A stretch of DNA of 20,327 nt from JBDREC01 sp043820105 [NCBI: Pseudomonadota bacterium] (GTDB lineage Bacteria; Bdellovibrionota_F; JAHFAK01), in NCBI GenBank assembly GCA_043820105.1, contig JBDREC010000105.1, positions 1 through 20,327 on the forward strand. The letters are read 5' to 3'. Position numbers and translations under genes: made by a program. Below are positions 1 to 6,084 of the stretch, in pieces; position 1 is the stretch's first letter; each line of letters starts with the position of its first letter. The notes under the pieces are model-generated. The model was not told the origin of the DNA. It saw only the letters and a list, made by a program, of their open reading frames with translations, and did no database searches.

Positions 1-89
1 TTTCATTATTTTTAACATATTAATGTAAGGAGTTTTAATTTATGAGTTGCAATTTTTATAAAAATTTTAGATAAAAATTTTTGGGCTAG

Positions 90-140
90 GTGGACCACTT
101 TTGCGTCCGATTCGTGGACCAGTTTTCAATCCGATTGGCA
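90..140. mobile_element. IS21-family-like transposon terminus (one end only)
   Basis: Two 23-bp imperfect direct repeats lie at 90-112 and 114-136 with 24-bp period and 19 of 23 bases identical. Both begin GTGGACCA and end TCCGATT. The block ends in GGCA at 137-140, so read inward from the right it starts TGCC. Multiple terminal repeats of this kind with TG/CA tips are what I know from IS21-family ends; the assignment is from memory of the family, not a search. The element body would lie to the left, mostly outside the window. No transposase or IstB-type helper frame is visible in 1-89, which holds only a 10-codon frame (42-74) after an AAGGAG. It could also be a solo remnant. Confidence 0.55.
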
Positions 141-141
141 T

Positions 142-203
142 AAAAAAAAGGAGACCGAATATTTTCGGCCTCCTTAATTAGGGGAGCATATTATGAAACT
201 ATT
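142..203 (-). ncRNA. Putative small RNA A (sigma-54-driven, ~62 nt)
   Basis: Read on the minus strand, transcription from the sigma-54 element at 214-230 would start at about 203. The RNA begins AAUAGUUUCAU, runs through a C-rich stretch AUGCUCCCCUAA, and ends in a strong intrinsic terminator. That terminator has a 12-bp stem with one mismatch (arms 164-175 and 148-159), a 4-nt loop, and eight U residues from 149 to 142. The 22-nt 5' segment (178-199) is identical to that of RNA B at 492-513, while the terminator hairpins differ, as is usual for sibling small RNAs. No protein of useful length is encoded. Function is unknown; the exposed CUCCCC seed suggests pairing with Shine-Dalgarno regions. 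All of this is inferred from sequence; no homology is claimed. Confidence 0.6.
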
Positions 204-213
204 AATATACTAT

Positions 214-230
214 TGCATATGTGGTGCCAT
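214..230 (-). promoter_or_regulatory. Sigma-54 (-24/-12) promoter of small RNA A
   Basis: The minus strand reads ATGGCACCACATATGCA. Against the consensus YTGGCACGN4TTGCW it has the invariant GG and GC dinucleotides with exactly 10 bases between them, a full TGGCAC, and mismatches at the first base, the G after TGGCAC and one T of TTGC. The -12 C is at 215, which puts +1 at 203. It is spaced 15 nt from the conserved RNA segment, against 14 nt in copy B. Confidence 0.55.
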
Positions 231-288
231 TTCAGCAGATATCGTTTTGTTAAATATTATCTTGCGCTTAGAGCGGTTGGATTGTTTT

Positions 289-301
289 TTTTATGTTAAA
301 A
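289..301. promoter_or_regulatory. Palindromic upstream site for small RNA A
   Basis: TTTTATGTTAAAA is an inverted repeat with 5-bp arms (TTTTA/TAAAA) around TGT. It starts 86 bp upstream of the predicted start of RNA A, and an identical 13-mer starts 86 bp upstream of RNA B. That position is typical for a site bound by a sigma-54 activator (bacterial enhancer-binding protein). Which protein binds is unknown. Confidence 0.45.
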
Positions 302-392
302 TGGATGAATTTAGTGCAAAAAGTAAATTTTTTACAAGAAAAATATGTAAAATAATTGGGATATTCCGATGTCTCCTAAAATCAAAAGCACT

Positions 393-429
393 TTTTATGT
401 TAAATTAGATAAAAGTGTAAAAAGTGTAA
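393..429. promoter_or_regulatory. Third TTTTATGTTAAA site with tandem AAAGTGTAA repeats
   Basis: A further copy of TTTTATGTTAAA (393-404) is followed by two tandem 9-bp units AAAGTGTAA (412-420 and 421-429). The same 9-mer recurs once at 642-650, downstream of the B-associated palindrome. The block sits about 190 bp upstream of RNA A and just beyond the terminator of RNA B. It may be a remote activator site or a remnant of an older duplication. Confidence 0.3.
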
Positions 430-448
430 AATTTAAATAAAAGGCAAT

Positions 449-516
449 AAAAAATGGGAAGCCCCACACAAGGGAGCTTCCCAAACCAAATTTAGGGGAG
501 CATATTATGAAACATT
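449..516 (-). ncRNA. Putative small RNA B (sigma-54-driven, ~68 nt)
   Basis: This is a sibling of RNA A on the same strand, about 313 bp away. The predicted start at 516 gives AAUGUUUCAU followed by the same AUGCUCCCCUAA segment, then a linker. The intrinsic terminator has arms GGGAAGC and GCUUCCC (456-462 and 476-482), extended by a GGG/CCC pairing with one bulged base, and then a six-U run (454-449). The C-rich segment is unpaired in this fold. The hairpin would also serve as the end point for read-through from the purine operon. The evidence is architecture shared with copy A: promoter, start position, seed and terminator. Targets and function are unknown. Confidence 0.62.
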
Positions 517-526
517 AAGATATAGA

Positions 527-543
527 AGCAAACTCTGTGCCAA
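527..543 (-). promoter_or_regulatory. Sigma-54 (-24/-12) promoter of small RNA B
   Basis: The minus strand reads TTGGCACAGAGTTTGCT, which matches YTGGCACGN4TTGCW at every specified position except the G after TGGCAC, with the required 10-bp GG-to-GC spacing. The -12 C is at 528, giving +1 at 516. Together with the copy at 214-230 it defines equal start sites for both RNAs. Confidence 0.7.
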
Positions 544-584
544 AAAGACAGGGCGATTTTTTGTCTTTTATTACATGAAACTAT
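543..584 (-). other. Degenerate third copy of the small-RNA unit
   Basis: On the minus strand this segment reads an AT-rich stretch, GTTTCAT (581-575), and then a hairpin with arms AAAAGAC and GTCTTTT (569-563 and 549-543) followed by a short T run. The bases before GTTTCAT resemble those before the same word in RNA B (ATATCTT then AT). It lacks the CUCCCC seed, and no -24/-12 element is seen at the expected place, so it looks like a vestige rather than an active gene. The hairpin abuts the promoter of RNA B. Confidence 0.3.
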
Positions 585-601
585 AAAGATATTACATTAA
601 A

Positions 602-614
602 TTTTATGTTAAAA
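602..614. promoter_or_regulatory. Palindromic upstream site for small RNA B
   Basis: TTTTATGTTAAAA is identical to the site at 289-301 and lies at the same 86-bp distance from the predicted RNA start. The surrounding sequence differs, so the site and its spacing look selectively kept. The stretch 615-696 holds one AAAGTGTAA (642-650) and nothing else I can assign. Confidence 0.45.
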
Positions 615-696
615 CGTATGGTTTTTTGACGCGAGCTTATCAAAGTGTAAAGTTATTGTTCAGAATAATGTGTGAGGGGACAACAAACAAGGAGGT

Positions 697-3015
697 TTAA
701 TTTTCTTTTAAAGCTTTTAAAACCTTTTCTGGAGAATAAGGTGGTTCCTTTAAACGAATACCACAGGCATTAAAAATCGCATTTGATATAACTGATTGAG
801 CTCCATTTATACAAAGTTCAGACACAGATTTTGCTCCAAATGGACCTGTTTCTTCATAAGTTGGAACTAAGATTGTTTTTAACTCAGGTAAATCACGAGT
901 TGTGAATATTTTATAGCGCTTGAAATTATCATTTAACATTTTACCTTTGTCGTTAAAAACATATTCTTCTGTAAGAGCATAAGAAATTGCGTTTAGAACC
1001 CCACCCTCAGTTTGACCTTCTGCCAATTGTGGATTAATTGGCGTACCACAGTCAACAGCAGCAATATACTTTAAAACCGTTACAAAACCTGTTTCAGTGT
1101 CAACCTCCACTTCAGCAAAATGAGCAGAAAAAGGAGGGGGTGATTTATATGAAATACTAGATTCAACAGCTGCGATCTGATGCTGATCTTGAGCGTAAAG
1201 AGCATCCAGGCAAATATCTGCAAAAGTGACAGCATTTTTATTGTCTGAGGTGCATACTCTTCCATCACCTACAATTAATGCTTCTTCAGTAACATCAAGC
1301 AGCAAAGAAGCCCTCGCAAGAATCTGTTTTTTAATCTTTTCAGCTGTTTTTATAACTGCATTACCAGTAAGATAAGTTGTGCTTGAAGCATAAGCCCCAA
1401 CATCAAAAGGAGTCATATCTGTATCTGAGGAATACACTGTAAAGTCTTCACATGAACATCCAATAGTATCAGCCGCTATTTGAGCCATAATCGTATCAGA
1501 TCCTGTTCCCAAATCAGTTGCACCAAGATTAAGGTTAAATGATCCATCATCATTCATTTTAATAAAACAAGAACCCATGTCAATGTGAGGAATAGATGAA
1601 CCTTGCATTAAGGCAACAACACCAACTCCTCTTTTTATTGGTCCCTTGTCTTTTCTTGAGTATTTTTCATTCCAATTGATTTCTTTAGCACCTAATTCTA
1701 AACATTCCGCTAAACCACAGCTTCCCATAACTTGCTTAACACCTTCTCGGCCTTCACCAAAAATCTCAAATAAAGGTGTTGTTTCACCTGTCTTAATATG
1801 ATTGATTTCTCTAAGTTTTACGGGGTCCATATTCATTTTATGAGCTAGTTCATCCATAACACATTCCATAGCCAGGCAAGCTTGAGTTACGCCATAACCT
1901 CTATAAGCTCCACCAACTGGTAGATTTGTATAAACTGTTGTTGCTTCATAGTAAACATGATCACAAGGATATAATGGCAGAGTCTTGCTTCCATTGTTTG
2001 TGGCAACAGTCAAGGCATGAGAACCATAGGCACCAGTATTACTTAAAATCTTCATGCTCATGGCTTCTATTTTTCCCATAGAATTAGCACCTAGTTTTAC
2101 CTCAATATTCATTGGATGCCTGGTTCTGGATGAAACAAATTCTTCGCTTCTGGTCATAAAAAGCCTAACTGGCTTCCTTGATTTTAAGGTCAGGGCAGCA
2201 GCAACTTGCTCGTAAAAAACTTCTTGTTTAGCTCCAAAGCCGCCACCAATTCGTGGTTTAATAACCCTAATATTTTTAACTGGAATATTTAAAGCACTTG
2301 AAACGATTCTTCTAACATGAAAAGGAACTTGTGTTGAGGTCCTAATTATCATTCTTCCCATTTCATCGTAATATGTAATGCAGGTGTGGGGTTCAATAGG
2401 AGTATGCTGTGCATATTGAGACTTATATAAACCTTCAGCTTTGTATTTACACTCAGAATAAGCCTTATCAAAATCGCCCAATGAAGCCTCTTTATATGAA
2501 GCTATATTTTTCTTGGGATTAAAACCAATTGGAAAAAGCTCCATAGCCTCTTCTTCATCATGAATAATTGGCGCTCCATCATCCATAGCTTTTTCTAAAT
2601 CTAAAACAGCATCTAAAACTTCATAATCAACTTCAATTAATGAAAGTGCTTTTATTGCAATTTCCTCAGTTTCAGCTGCTACTGCTGCAACTCTATCACC
2701 AACAAATCTAACCTTCTTGTCAAAAACAAAAGTATCATAAGGAGAAGGTTCTGGATAACCCTGACCAGCAGTTGTATGAACAATTCGAGGAACAGACCTA
2801 AAATCAACAACAGCATGAACTCCAGGAAGGGCTTCTGCTTTTGCTGTATCTATCCTTTTAATAATAGCATGAGCATGTGGAGAATATAATATTTTTCCAT
2901 AAAGCATTCCTCGAAGTTCAATATCATCCACAAACATTGGTTTGCCGGCTGCTAAAGCATAACCATCAACTTTTTTAACACTGTGTCCAACATTTTTCCA
3001 ATCTTTATTAATCAT
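697..3015 (-). CDS. xdhA: Xanthine dehydrogenase, molybdopterin-binding subunit
   Basis: This is the large catalytic subunit of a three-gene molybdenum hydroxylase that oxidises hypoxanthine and xanthine to urate. At 772 aa it has the usual length for a split XDH large subunit. The aldehyde oxidase/xanthine dehydrogenase hammerhead domain covers roughly residues 10-150. Molybdopterin-binding motifs follow: GGGFGAKQE at 257-265, GGAYRGYG at 368-375, DLGTGSDT at 501-508, and GAKSVSE with the expected catalytic Glu at 733. STQVPFHVRR, SNTGAYGSH and DTDMTPFDVGA resemble E. coli XdhA from memory. The ATG starts 1 nt after the stop of the 2Fe-2S gene, behind a GGGAGGG Shine-Dalgarno. It is the last gene of the operon. 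Substrate is inferred from the neighbours; other purines or aldehydes are possible. Confidence 0.85.
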   Translation of the reverse strand: MINKDWKNVGHSVKKVDGYALAAGKPMFVDDIELRGMLYGKILYSPHAHAIIKRIDTAKAEALPGVHAVVDFRSVPRIVHTTAGQGYPEPSPYDTFVFDKKVRFVGDRVAAVAAETEEIAIKALSLIEVDYEVLDAVLDLEKAMDDGAPIIHDEEEAMELFPIGFNPKKNIASYKEASLGDFDKAYSECKYKAEGLYKSQYAQHTPIEPHTCITYYDEMGRMIIRTSTQVPFHVRRIVSSALNIPVKNIRVIKPRIGGGFGAKQEVFYEQVAAALTLKSRKPVRLFMTRSEEFVSSRTRHPMNIEVKLGANSMGKIEAMSMKILSNTGAYGSHALTVATNNGSKTLPLYPCDHVYYEATTVYTNLPVGGAYRGYGVTQACLAMECVMDELAHKMNMDPVKLREINHIKTGETTPLFEIFGEGREGVKQVMGSCGLAECLELGAKEINWNEKYSRKDKGPIKRGVGVVALMQGSSIPHIDMGSCFIKMNDDGSFNLNLGATDLGTGSDTIMAQIAADTIGCSCEDFTVYSSDTDMTPFDVGAYASSTTYLTGNAVIKTAEKIKKQILARASLLLDVTEEALIVGDGRVCTSDNKNAVTFADICLDALYAQDQHQIAAVESSISYKSPPPFSAHFAEVEVDTETGFVTVLKYIAAVDCGTPINPQLAEGQTEGGVLNAISYALTEEYVFNDKGKMLNDNFKRYKIFTTRDLPELKTILVPTYEETGPFGAKSVSELCINGAQSVISNAIFNACGIRLKEPPYSPEKVLKALKEN

Positions 3016-3016
3016 T

Positions 3017-3487
3017 TTATTCTGACCCTCCCTTCAGATATTCACTTGCTTTTTTGACTGCATCAATAACTTTAACATATCCTGTACATCTGCAAAGATT
3101 TCCATCAAGCTCTCGCTTAATCTCTAATTCAGTGGGATTTGGATTTTCCTTTAATAGTGCATAAGTTGTTAAAATCATGCCTGGAGTACAATAACCACAC
3201 TGGACAGCACCTGATTCAACAAAAGCTTTTTGAATTTCATTTGGCTCATGAGCGCTTCCGATTCCTTCAATAGTTGTAATTTCACAACCAGCAACAGCGG
3301 CAGTGTACAATATACAAGAATTGTGTGGCTTGCCATCAACTAAAACAGTACAGGCACCGCAAAGACCATCATCACAACCTTTTTTAGCACCCAAATAACC
3401 ATTGGCCCTTAAAAAATCCAAAAGATTCACATTCGCATCTATCTCATAATCTTTTTTTTCACCATTTATAGATAAATTAATTTTCAT
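3017..3487 (-). CDS. xdhC: Xanthine dehydrogenase, 2Fe-2S subunit
   Basis: This small electron-transfer subunit of the molybdenum hydroxylase passes electrons from the molybdopterin centre to FAD. The N-terminal plant-type ferredoxin domain has Cys38, Cys43, Cys46 and Cys58; the C-terminal helical [2Fe-2S] domain has CGYC (97-100) and CRC (132-134). All eight cluster ligands are present. The length of 156 aa is typical. The ATG overlaps the end of the FAD-subunit gene by 11 nt and has a well-placed AGAGGAG 7 nt upstream, so the pair is likely translationally coupled. The gene symbol follows the E. coli convention (A = Mo, B = FAD, C = FeS); some genomes use other lettering. Confidence 0.88.
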   Translation of the reverse strand: MKINLSINGEKKDYEIDANVNLLDFLRANGYLGAKKGCDDGLCGACTVLVDGKPHNSCILYTAAVAGCEITTIEGIGSAHEPNEIQKAFVESGAVQCGYCTPGMILTTYALLKENPNPTELEIKRELDGNLCRCTGYVKVIDAVKKASEYLKGGSE

Positions 3488-4313
3488 TTGAAAACTCCTC
3501 TAATGTTCTTTTAACATAAACTTGAATAAGTTCTTTTCTGTATTCAGCATTAGCCCTAAAGTCAGATAATGTTTGAACTTCTTCTTTTGCTCGTAAAGAT
3601 GCTTTTTCAATATTGGCGACCCCCAATCCATTCGCAATAATTGTATCCTCGCAACTTCTGCATCTAACAGGCTTTGCTGTGCAACCTCCGACAACGACTC
3701 TTATTTTTCGAATTTTACTGTTTTCATCAGAATCTAACAAAATGGCTGAGGTAAAAATCGCATAATCATTTTTGGTTTTAGCGAATTTAATAAACTTAGT
3801 TTTTATTTTAGAAGAAACCCTAGGAATAATTACCTTTGTAATAATCCCATAATCACCTGCTGGATTTTCAATAAAATCTAAAATGCACATTTTTTTCAAG
3901 GTTCCATCAAAAACCTCCACTAAAGCGTCAAGAGCCATTAAAGCAACTGGCAAATCTGACCAGGAAAATATTTGAGCCAGGTTTCCACCAATAGTAATTG
4001 CATTTCTCAATTGATTGGTACCAATAAAACAACCAGCATCTATTAAAAGCTGAAGTTCTTCTTTCTTTAATAGCTGTGATTTATATATTTCATTTGCTGT
4101 AACATTAGCTCCAATTTCAATTGAATCATCAAAAATTCCAATTTCCTTCATTGGAATCTTCTTTAAATTAATTAGCTGCTCAATTTTTGCTGAGCGACTA
4201 AAATAAAGACTTGTGCAACCAGAAACATAAGCTGAAGTTTCACTATGTTCTTTTTTTAGCGCATAAGCTTCTTCAACACTTGTAGGATGAAAAACATTTT
4301 TAATAGGGTTCAT
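3477..4313 (-). CDS. xdhB: Xanthine dehydrogenase, FAD-binding subunit
   Basis: This is the flavin subunit of the molybdenum hydroxylase, 278 aa, matching the CoxM/XdhB-type size. The N-terminal half carries the flavin-binding loop SGCTSLYFS (about 31-39). The second signature IGTNQLRNAITIGGN, followed by LAQIFSWSDLPVALMALDA, corresponds to the family's IG..QIRN.GTIGGN and SPAADL..LLALDA. The C-terminal third resembles the CO-dehydrogenase flavoprotein C-terminal domain. In the first loop a Cys-Thr-Ser replaces the more common Gly-Thr-Asp. GAGGAAG precedes the ATG at good spacing, and 12 nt separate it from the upstream deaminase gene. It is the second gene of the operon. Confidence 0.83.
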   Translation of the reverse strand: MNPIKNVFHPTSVEEAYALKKEHSETSAYVSGCTSLYFSRSAKIEQLINLKKIPMKEIGIFDDSIEIGANVTANEIYKSQLLKKEELQLLIDAGCFIGTNQLRNAITIGGNLAQIFSWSDLPVALMALDALVEVFDGTLKKMCILDFIENPAGDYGIITKVIIPRVSSKIKTKFIKFAKTKNDYAIFTSAILLDSDENSKIRKIRVVVGGCTAKPVRCRSCEDTIIANGLGVANIEKASLRAKEEVQTLSDFRANAEYRKELIQVYVKRTLEEFSNEN

Positions 4314-4325
4314 TTTTTACTTCCT

Positions 4326-5729
4326 CTACTTTCTTTTTAAAAAATTTATTCCTGAATTTTTTTCTGCTCTATCAAGCATTTCTTTTGCTTTTTTATTCAT
4401 CATCTCTGTTAATTCTAAAGTATCAAAATTAATAATTTTTTTGTTTTCCACTAGCAGCTTTCCATTAACAATCACATATTCAGCTCTTGTATCATGGCCA
4501 CAAAATAGCAAGGCTGCTAAAGGGTCAGATAAGCTTCCTGCATAGGCTAAATCATCTAATTTGAAAATTGCAATATCTGCTGCCATTCCTTTTTTAAGCT
4601 GACCAATATCTTTTCTATTAAAAATAGAAGCTCCGCCTGTTGTCGCAATTTGCAAAGCTTTTCTTGCTGGCATTGACTCAACAGAAGTGCCAATTCTATG
4701 AACAAGCATTGACATTTTAACTTCAGCTAGCAAGCTTGATGAATCATTTGATGCTGATCCATCTACAGCTATGCCAACTTTGCCGCCCATTTCAAGAAAT
4801 TGAGGGATTTTTGCAATACCAGAACCTAATCTTAAATTTGAAACAGGACAGTGAGCAATGCCAGTCCCAGCTTCTGCTAAAACTTTTAATTCATCCTCAT
4901 TAAAATGAATACCATGAGCGTACCACACATCATTGCCAAGCCAATCAACAGATTCCATATACTTAAGGGGGCGCATCCCTAAGTTTGAAATACAATAATC
5001 TTCTTCATCCATTGTTTCACAAAGATGAGTGTGTAGAAGTACATTCTTCTTTCTAGCCAATTCAGCAGTTTGTTTCATTAGCTCAGGAGTAACTGAAAAA
5101 GGTGAACATGGAGCAAGTGAAACTCTACACATAGAAAAATCACTTGAATCATGATACTGGTTGATCAATCTTTCAGAATCAGTTAGAATCTCATCTTCAG
5201 TCTGAATTACATCATCAGGGGGTAATCCTCCCTGAGATTTTCCTCTGCTCATACTTCCACGAGTTGCATTAAATCTAATGCCCATTTCTTGAGCAGCCTT
5301 TATTTCAACATCAATAAGATTTTTAGCTCCCTTTGGAAATAAATAAAGATGATCAGATGTTGTTGTACAACCAGTTAACAAAAGCTCTGCAATTCCAGCT
5401 TTTGCGCTAATATAAAAGCCCTCTTCATCAATTTCCCTCCAAAGCTCATATAAATTGGTAAGCCAATCAAAAAGCTTAGCATCTTGCACCAAAGGTATAG
5501 CTCTTGTAAGAGTCTGATATAAATGATGATGAGTGTTAATTAAGCCTGGCAAAACAAGACATCCTGTTGCATCAATAACCCTTGCCGCTTCGAATTCAAG
5601 GTCAAGTCCAGTTCCAATTGCTATTATTTTATTGTCTTTTATAGCAAGCTGCCCATTAACAATTTCCCTATCATCATCCATTGTTGCAAGTAACAAAGAA
5701 TTTTTTATTAAAATATCTACTTTTTCCAT
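4326..5729 (-). CDS. 8-oxoguanine deaminase-type amidohydrolase
   Basis: This is a cytosolic zinc amidohydrolase of the AtzA/TrzN/SsnA group, 467 aa. Metal and active-site motifs are intact: NTHHH at 65-69, HTHLCET with His235 and Glu238, AHGIHF with His272, and VDGSASND with Asp323. The stretches GCTTTSDHLYLFP, TRGSMSRG, GGLPPDD and LAPCSPFSVTPE match what I recall of the characterised 8-oxoguanine deaminase of Pseudomonas aeruginosa (PA0142), which converts 8-oxoguanine to urate and ammonia. An SsnA-like or other aminopurine hydrolase is the alternative. I chose ATG at 5729 over the TTG at 5732 because GGAAAG lies 6 nt upstream of the ATG. It is the first gene of the purine operon, 12 nt before the FAD subunit, so deamination and purine oxidation are co-expressed. 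Confidence 0.8.
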   Translation of the reverse strand: MEKVDILIKNSLLLATMDDDREIVNGQLAIKDNKIIAIGTGLDLEFEAARVIDATGCLVLPGLINTHHHLYQTLTRAIPLVQDAKLFDWLTNLYELWREIDEEGFYISAKAGIAELLLTGCTTTSDHLYLFPKGAKNLIDVEIKAAQEMGIRFNATRGSMSRGKSQGGLPPDDVIQTEDEILTDSERLINQYHDSSDFSMCRVSLAPCSPFSVTPELMKQTAELARKKNVLLHTHLCETMDEEDYCISNLGMRPLKYMESVDWLGNDVWYAHGIHFNEDELKVLAEAGTGIAHCPVSNLRLGSGIAKIPQFLEMGGKVGIAVDGSASNDSSSLLAEVKMSMLVHRIGTSVESMPARKALQIATTGGASIFNRKDIGQLKKGMAADIAIFKLDDLAYAGSLSDPLAALLFCGHDTRAEYVIVNGKLLVENKKIINFDTLELTEMMNKKAKEMLDRAEKNSGINFLKRK

Positions 5730-6084
5730 CAATTTCTTTCCATTATTAATAATTTGAATTAATAGACTGGATATAATGTGTTTTTTAAAAATGCAAAATA
5801 AAAATGCCCTTTTTAAAATAACTTCCCTGAGATTTTCCTATATAAAAAATACACATCTTGATGTATTATTAAGACTGTTAATTTTACTTATACTTGGAAA
5901 ATAGCGCGGTGAGATCAAGGCCAAAATTCCGCAGGGAATTTTGAGCCGTCTTTTTTTGAAATGAAGACACGATTTCCTTTTCTAAAATCAGGCAAGTGTG
6001 CCCCCCCTTTTTTCATTTGACTTTTTTACCAAGTGAGTCCAAGGAAGGCCTTGAAATTAAAAGAAAACAGTGGGAGATAAGCAT
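5730..6084. other. Divergent intergenic region between purine operon and five-gene run
   Basis: This 355-bp region separates two divergent operons. Items seen: a perfect plus-strand -10 hexamer TATAAT at 5772-5777 without a good -35; an inverted repeat AATACA-N8-TGTATT at 5848-5867 that could be an operator; a second -10-like TATACT at 5889-5894; the intrinsic terminator at 5919-5957; a C7-T6 tract at 6001-6013; and TCAAGGCC at 5915-5922 complementary to GGCCTTGA at 6047-6054. No -24/-12 element was found on either strand. A plus-strand transcript would be either a short RNA or an attenuated leader for the DUF6178 operon. Confidence 0.4.
5919..5957 (+). terminator. Intrinsic terminator in leader region
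   Basis: The stem comprises GGCC-AAAATTCC (5919-5930) and GGAATTTT-G-(A)-GCC (5935-5947), giving 12 pairs with a single bulged A and a GCAG loop. GTC and then seven T residues (5951-5957) follow on the plus strand. There is no plus-strand gene upstream of it, so it must end a non-coding transcript or act as an attenuator for the genes from 6085. Confidence 0.6.

Noticed and set aside
42-74. Ten-codon frame after AAGGAG at the left edge.
   Set aside because: Too short to support as a gene; possibly a gene remnant or chance inside the putative transposon end.
193-408. A 71-codon plus-strand open frame preceded by AGGGGAG and starting ATG-AAA.
   Set aside because: The apparent ribosome site and start are the complement of the small-RNA segment, and the identical sequence at 507 leads to only three codons (Met-Lys-His-stop). 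The encoded protein resembles nothing and is rich in residues expected from AT-rich non-coding DNA.
666-696. AAGGAGG on the plus strand at the end of the purine operon, resembling a ribosome site.
   Set aside because: No start codon with an open frame follows; the downstream DNA is the antisense of the molybdopterin subunit gene.
5750-5830. A -24/-12-like element on the minus strand before the purine operon (GGGCA...TTTTGC).
   Set aside because: Spacing between GG and GC is 12 bases instead of 10, which sigma-54 does not tolerate.
5991-6013. GGCA-AGTG-TGCC followed by CCCCC and T6, considered as a second terminator.
   Set aside because: The stem has only 4 bp and the T run is separated from it by five C residues; too weak compared with the hairpin at 5919-5957.
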